This document shows, piece after piece, positions 4,460-6,345 of a DNA stretch of 6,345 nt. Within the stretch, counting starts at the first letter, position 1. Each line of letters starts with the position of its first letter. The notes under the pieces are model-generated. The model had not been told where the DNA came from. It worked only from the letters and a program-made list of their open reading frames with translations, and did no database searches. The stretch comes from Haloferacaceae archaeon (GTDB taxonomy: Archaea; Halobacteriota; Halobacteria; Halobacteriales; Haloferacaceae), in the NCBI GenBank assembly GCA_003554115.1, contig PWFE01000120.1:1-6345 (forward strand), in the 5' to 3' direction. The translations under genes were made by a program, and so were the position numbers.

Positions 4460-5959
4460 CTACTCAAGCCGACAGCTGTTGTCGGCAGCCCCCTCATAAA
4501 AGGAGGCCAGCTGGGTCGGAACCGTCGCTTCGTCGACGACGTTGATGACGAGGTCCTCGTCGCTGAGCGTCTCGCCGTCGTTGTTGTAGGTGTTTTCGCG
4601 GACTGCCTGTTCTCCCATCAGATCGAGCTCGCCAGCAATGTTACCGATCACTACACATGGTCGGTCACGCTTGCGGTCGACCTGCTCGTTGGCCCGCGAG
4701 AGGCTGCTCGTCGTAACGTCGATCACGTTCTCTGTCGGTCGCCACGAACCGAACAGATCCAGTACGAACAGTCGGTTGCTCGCCAGCGCGTCATTGAGCA
4801 TAACGCCGGCTTCTCGCTGGAGGACCGACGCCAACGTCGACCGGTCGAGCGTTGCGGTCGGCGAGAGCGAAACCGCCCAGCCCGCATCGATGGCGGATGC
4901 ACACAGTCCCGCGACCGCCGTATCAACGGCCGATTCAACCCGTGAATCGGTGCGTTCGGCAGTCACGACGTTTCGCGAGCCTGCAGGCAGCCCGCCGGAG
5001 GCATCAAGTCGGTCGATTCCCGTCGGAACGGTTTCGGCTTTTCGAAGCCGTTCATCACGGTGAGAGCGAGCCGTCGACAGCGCGTTGTCGATCTCGCCGA
5101 GAAGTTCAGTTGTCTGGGCCCGTTCGTCGTGGATATCGGTGACTGAGTGTTCAATCTCGCTGGCTGCCTCCGAGGTGTTTCGGGTGACAGTTGCAACGCG
5201 GCTGGCTGCTTCAGCGCCCTCTGAGACCGCTGCCGAGACCTCGTCGACGCCTGCGGCCGCCGACTCCATTTCGTCTTCGACGATATCCAGTTGTTCGTCT
5301 GCGGATTCAACCTCGACGGTACCGGTTTCGACGGCGTCGACCGCCGACTCCAACGAGTCAGTGACGGTGTCGGTAACGGATTTGATTTCGGTGACAGCGG
5401 TCTCGATCTCCTCGGTGCGCGATTGGGACTCTTCGGCCAGCGATTTGACCTCATCGGCGACCACGGCGAAACCAGCGCCCTCCTCGCCGGCGCGGGCGGC
5501 TTCGATGGAGGCATTCAGTGCAAGCAGATTTGTTTTGTCGGCGATGTCGTCAATGACGTCGACGATTTCGTCGATCCGTTGGATCTCCGATTCGAGCGTT
5601 TCGACCTGTGCTTGGACGCGCTGGGTTGCCGTTGAGGCGTTTTCCATCGCCCGGTTGGCCTCGCTGGTCGCCGCTCTGCCCTCGGTGGCGGCCGTCGACG
5701 CCCGGTCAGCTGTCTCACTTACCTCATCAGTGCTGGCGGCGACCTCTTCGATGGTCGCACTTAGCTCGGTTACATCGTCGGCAACCGTCTCCATATCCTC
5801 GACCTGTGAGCTGGCGGCATCCCGAATCAACGACAGTCGCTCGTCGACGGACTCCGAGGTGGCGTGAACGACGCCGACGGCACCCTGGGCGTTGGCGATC
5901 ATCCCGTCTTCGATACCCGAATGAGTTGGTGTCTCAACAGTCGACTCCTCTGTAGACAT
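4460..5959 (-). CDS. Soluble methyl-accepting transducer with degenerate KaiC/RecA-like C-terminal domain
   Basis: A 499-residue cytoplasmic chemotaxis-type transducer. No transmembrane helix, HAMP or PAS domain is present; the first 35 residues are short and acidic. Residues about 36-300 are a long antiparallel coiled coil. Its tip holds the CheA/CheW-binding hairpin [18 protein letters not shown], then [19 protein letters not shown] (141-178). [10 protein letters not shown] (67-76) matches the consensus for methylated Glu pairs. Residues 311-499 form a second domain. [18 protein letters not shown] resembles the KaiC/RecA-like opening (TG-I-x-x-LD...GGLP-x-G). The next strand, [14 protein letters not shown], stands where GPPGTGKT should be and has lost every glycine and the lysine. 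[11 protein letters not shown] (395-405) resembles a Walker B strand. So a RecA-like fold without ATP binding is inferred, perhaps as sensor. The frame opens upstream to a TTG at 6118, but ATG at 5959 is preferred because a good TATA box lies at 5991-5999. Confidence 0.9.
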   Translation of the reverse strand: MSTEESTVETPTHSGIEDGMIANAQGAVGVVHATSESVDERLSLIRDAASSQVEDMETVADDVTELSATIEEVAASTDEVSETADRASTAATEGRAATSEANRAMENASTATQRVQAQVETLESEIQRIDEIVDVIDDIADKTNLLALNASIEAARAGEEGAGFAVVADEVKSLAEESQSRTEEIETAVTEIKSVTDTVTDSLESAVDAVETGTVEVESADEQLDIVEDEMESAAAGVDEVSAAVSEGAEAASRVATVTRNTSEAASEIEHSVTDIHDERAQTTELLGEIDNALSTARSHRDERLRKAETVPTGIDRLDASGGLPAGSRNVVTAERTDSRVESAVDTAVAGLCASAIDAGWAVSLSPTATLDRSTLASVLQREAGVMLNDALASNRLFVLDLFGSWRPTENVIDVTTSSLSRANEQVDRKRDRPCVVIGNIAGELDLMGEQAVRENTYNNDGETLSDEDLVINVVDEATVPTQLASFYEGAADNSCRLE

Positions 5960-5990
5960 TTGCTCTGAGAAAGGATAACATCCAACAAAA

Positions 5991-5999
5991 GTATTTATA
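5991..5999 (-). promoter_or_regulatory. TATA box for the transducer gene
   Basis: The minus strand reads TATAAATAC, the best TATA match in the window, centred about 36 bases before the ATG at 5959. Transcription would start about 10 bases before the ATG, giving a very short leader with no clear Shine-Dalgarno sequence. Its location inside the upstream-extended frame is the main reason for rejecting the longer protein. Confidence 0.6.
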
Positions 6000-6236
6000 C
6001 AGAGGGTAAATATTGATCGAAGAAAGTGGTTTTTGTAACACAAATATTCAGTGGTTCCGGGTTTGTAGTTTAACAATCGGTTCCTGACTAATTCTGCAGA
6101 AAACGACTCGTTGGACAATCGTTTTTGGACGTCCCGTGAAATCTGTCGACAGGGCTATCAGATCGCTCGGGTCGACAGCAAGACGATCCTGATTCGGTTG
6201 AGGCTTGCCGATCGACTCGCTGTCGTCATGTAGGAC
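6000..6236. other. AT-richer intergenic region without a convincing gene
   Basis: About 240 bases between the transducer promoter and the frame at 6237. Base composition is visibly lower in GC than the flanking genes, especially up to about 6130 (for example AGGGTAAATATTGATCG and TTTTTGTAACACAAATATTC). A plus-strand frame is open from 6069 to a TAG at 6231-6233, in phase with the frame at 6237, and a 64-codon minus-strand frame covers 6048-6242. Neither gives a protein I recognise. GTCGACAG occurs twice (6146 and 6171), with no clear structure. The region may be plain intergenic DNA or the remains of a decayed gene. Confidence 0.4.
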
Positions 6237-6345
6237 ATGCAAAATTTAGGTGGTCTTGAAAGCCCGGATAAAGTAGACATCCGACTATACGCTGACGACG
6301 AACTGATCAACAGTGTGGGGCTCGCACAGGGATTGGCCGACAGCA
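6237..6345 (+). CDS. Possible start of an unidentified gene, cut by the window edge
   Basis: From ATG 6237 a frame is open for 36 codons to the right edge. It is the only plus-strand frame open across this stretch; both others hit stops. The peptide begins MQNLGGLESPDKVDIRLYAD and continues DELINSVGLAQGLADS. It is acidic and looks like soluble haloarchaeal protein, with a strand-like VDIRLYA. Against it, no TATA-like element lies 25-30 bases upstream, the only purine-rich patch (AGGAC) is too close to the ATG, and third-position GC is lower than in neighbours. The family is not recognisable. It could be a real gene, the downstream half of a broken one, or chance. Confidence 0.4.
   Translation, partial: MQNLGGLESPDKVDIRLYADDELINSVGLAQGLADS

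Noticed and set aside
4485..4512. Short inverted repeat CCTC...GAGG near the 3' end of the transducer gene, considered as a terminator
   Set aside because: It lies inside the coding region, has only a 4-5 bp stem, and has no T run on the transcribed side.
5085..5867. A 260-codon plus-strand open frame rich in Ser, Ala and Thr
   Set aside because: It is the antisense shadow of the transducer coiled coil, and its low-complexity composition mirrors the Glu/Ala/Asp codons of the real gene.
4460..6118. A longer transducer of 552 residues starting at TTG 6118, with a hydrophobic, cysteine-rich stretch that could pass for a membrane segment
   Set aside because: The extension covers the best TATA box in the window (5991-5999), lies in AT-rich non-coding-like DNA, and uses a rare start. 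ATG at 5959 gives a sensible acidic N-terminus.
6146..6178. Direct repeat GTCGACAG (two copies, 25 bases apart), considered as an attachment site or IS end
   Set aside because: GTCGAC-type words are very frequent in haloarchaeal DNA. No inverted terminal repeat, transposase or integrase is nearby.

Overview
The window looks like ordinary chromosomal DNA from a halophilic archaeon (class Halobacteria). The proteins are strongly acidic and Asp/Glu/Ala/Thr-rich. Codons mostly end in G or C. The genes include archaeal-type primase (PriS) and GINS replication proteins and a soluble haloarchaeal-style transducer. Several starts have a TATA-like element about 25-30 bases upstream, as expected for leaderless or near-leaderless haloarchaeal mRNAs. 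The genus cannot be told from the sequence.

Layout, left to right. (1) The end of a plus-strand gene for a small membrane protein (to 104) converges on a minus-strand tRNA-Thr(UGU) (109-182). (2) A minus-strand pair follows: a two-CBS-domain protein with a C-terminal zinc ribbon (682-1233), whose TGA stop shares its A with the ATG of a GNAT acetyltransferase (200-682). (3) A minus-strand gene for a small acidic haloarchaeal protein, probably the DUF5785 family (1329-1643), lies divergent from (4) a plus-strand replication operon. That operon holds priS, the primase catalytic subunit (1823-2977), and a GINS51-type gene (2974-3948), overlapping by ATGA. (5) A UspA-type stress protein (3954-4382, minus) is tail-to-tail with the GINS gene. 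(6) A soluble methyl-accepting transducer (4460-5959, minus) has no N-terminal sensor and carries a C-terminal domain that resembles a KaiC/RecA-like fold with its Walker A loop destroyed. (7) An AT-richer leader and intergenic region follows, and then a short plus-strand frame runs off the right edge (from 6237).

How the genes relate: PriS makes RNA/DNA primers and GINS51 is part of the replicative helicase (CMG-like) complex, so genes 4 are a replication module. The CBS/zinc-ribbon, GNAT and Usp proteins are sensing or stress-type accessory genes. The transducer would feed a CheA/CheW array in the cytoplasm. The most unusual object is the transducer with its degenerate RecA-like tail, which may be the sensory input. 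Smaller oddities are a tRNA lacking the usual U8/A14 pair, a primase without a recognisable zinc knuckle but with a helix-hairpin-helix-like insert, and a GINS protein with a 147-residue disordered linker. No CRISPR array, insertion sequence, phage gene or defence system was seen.
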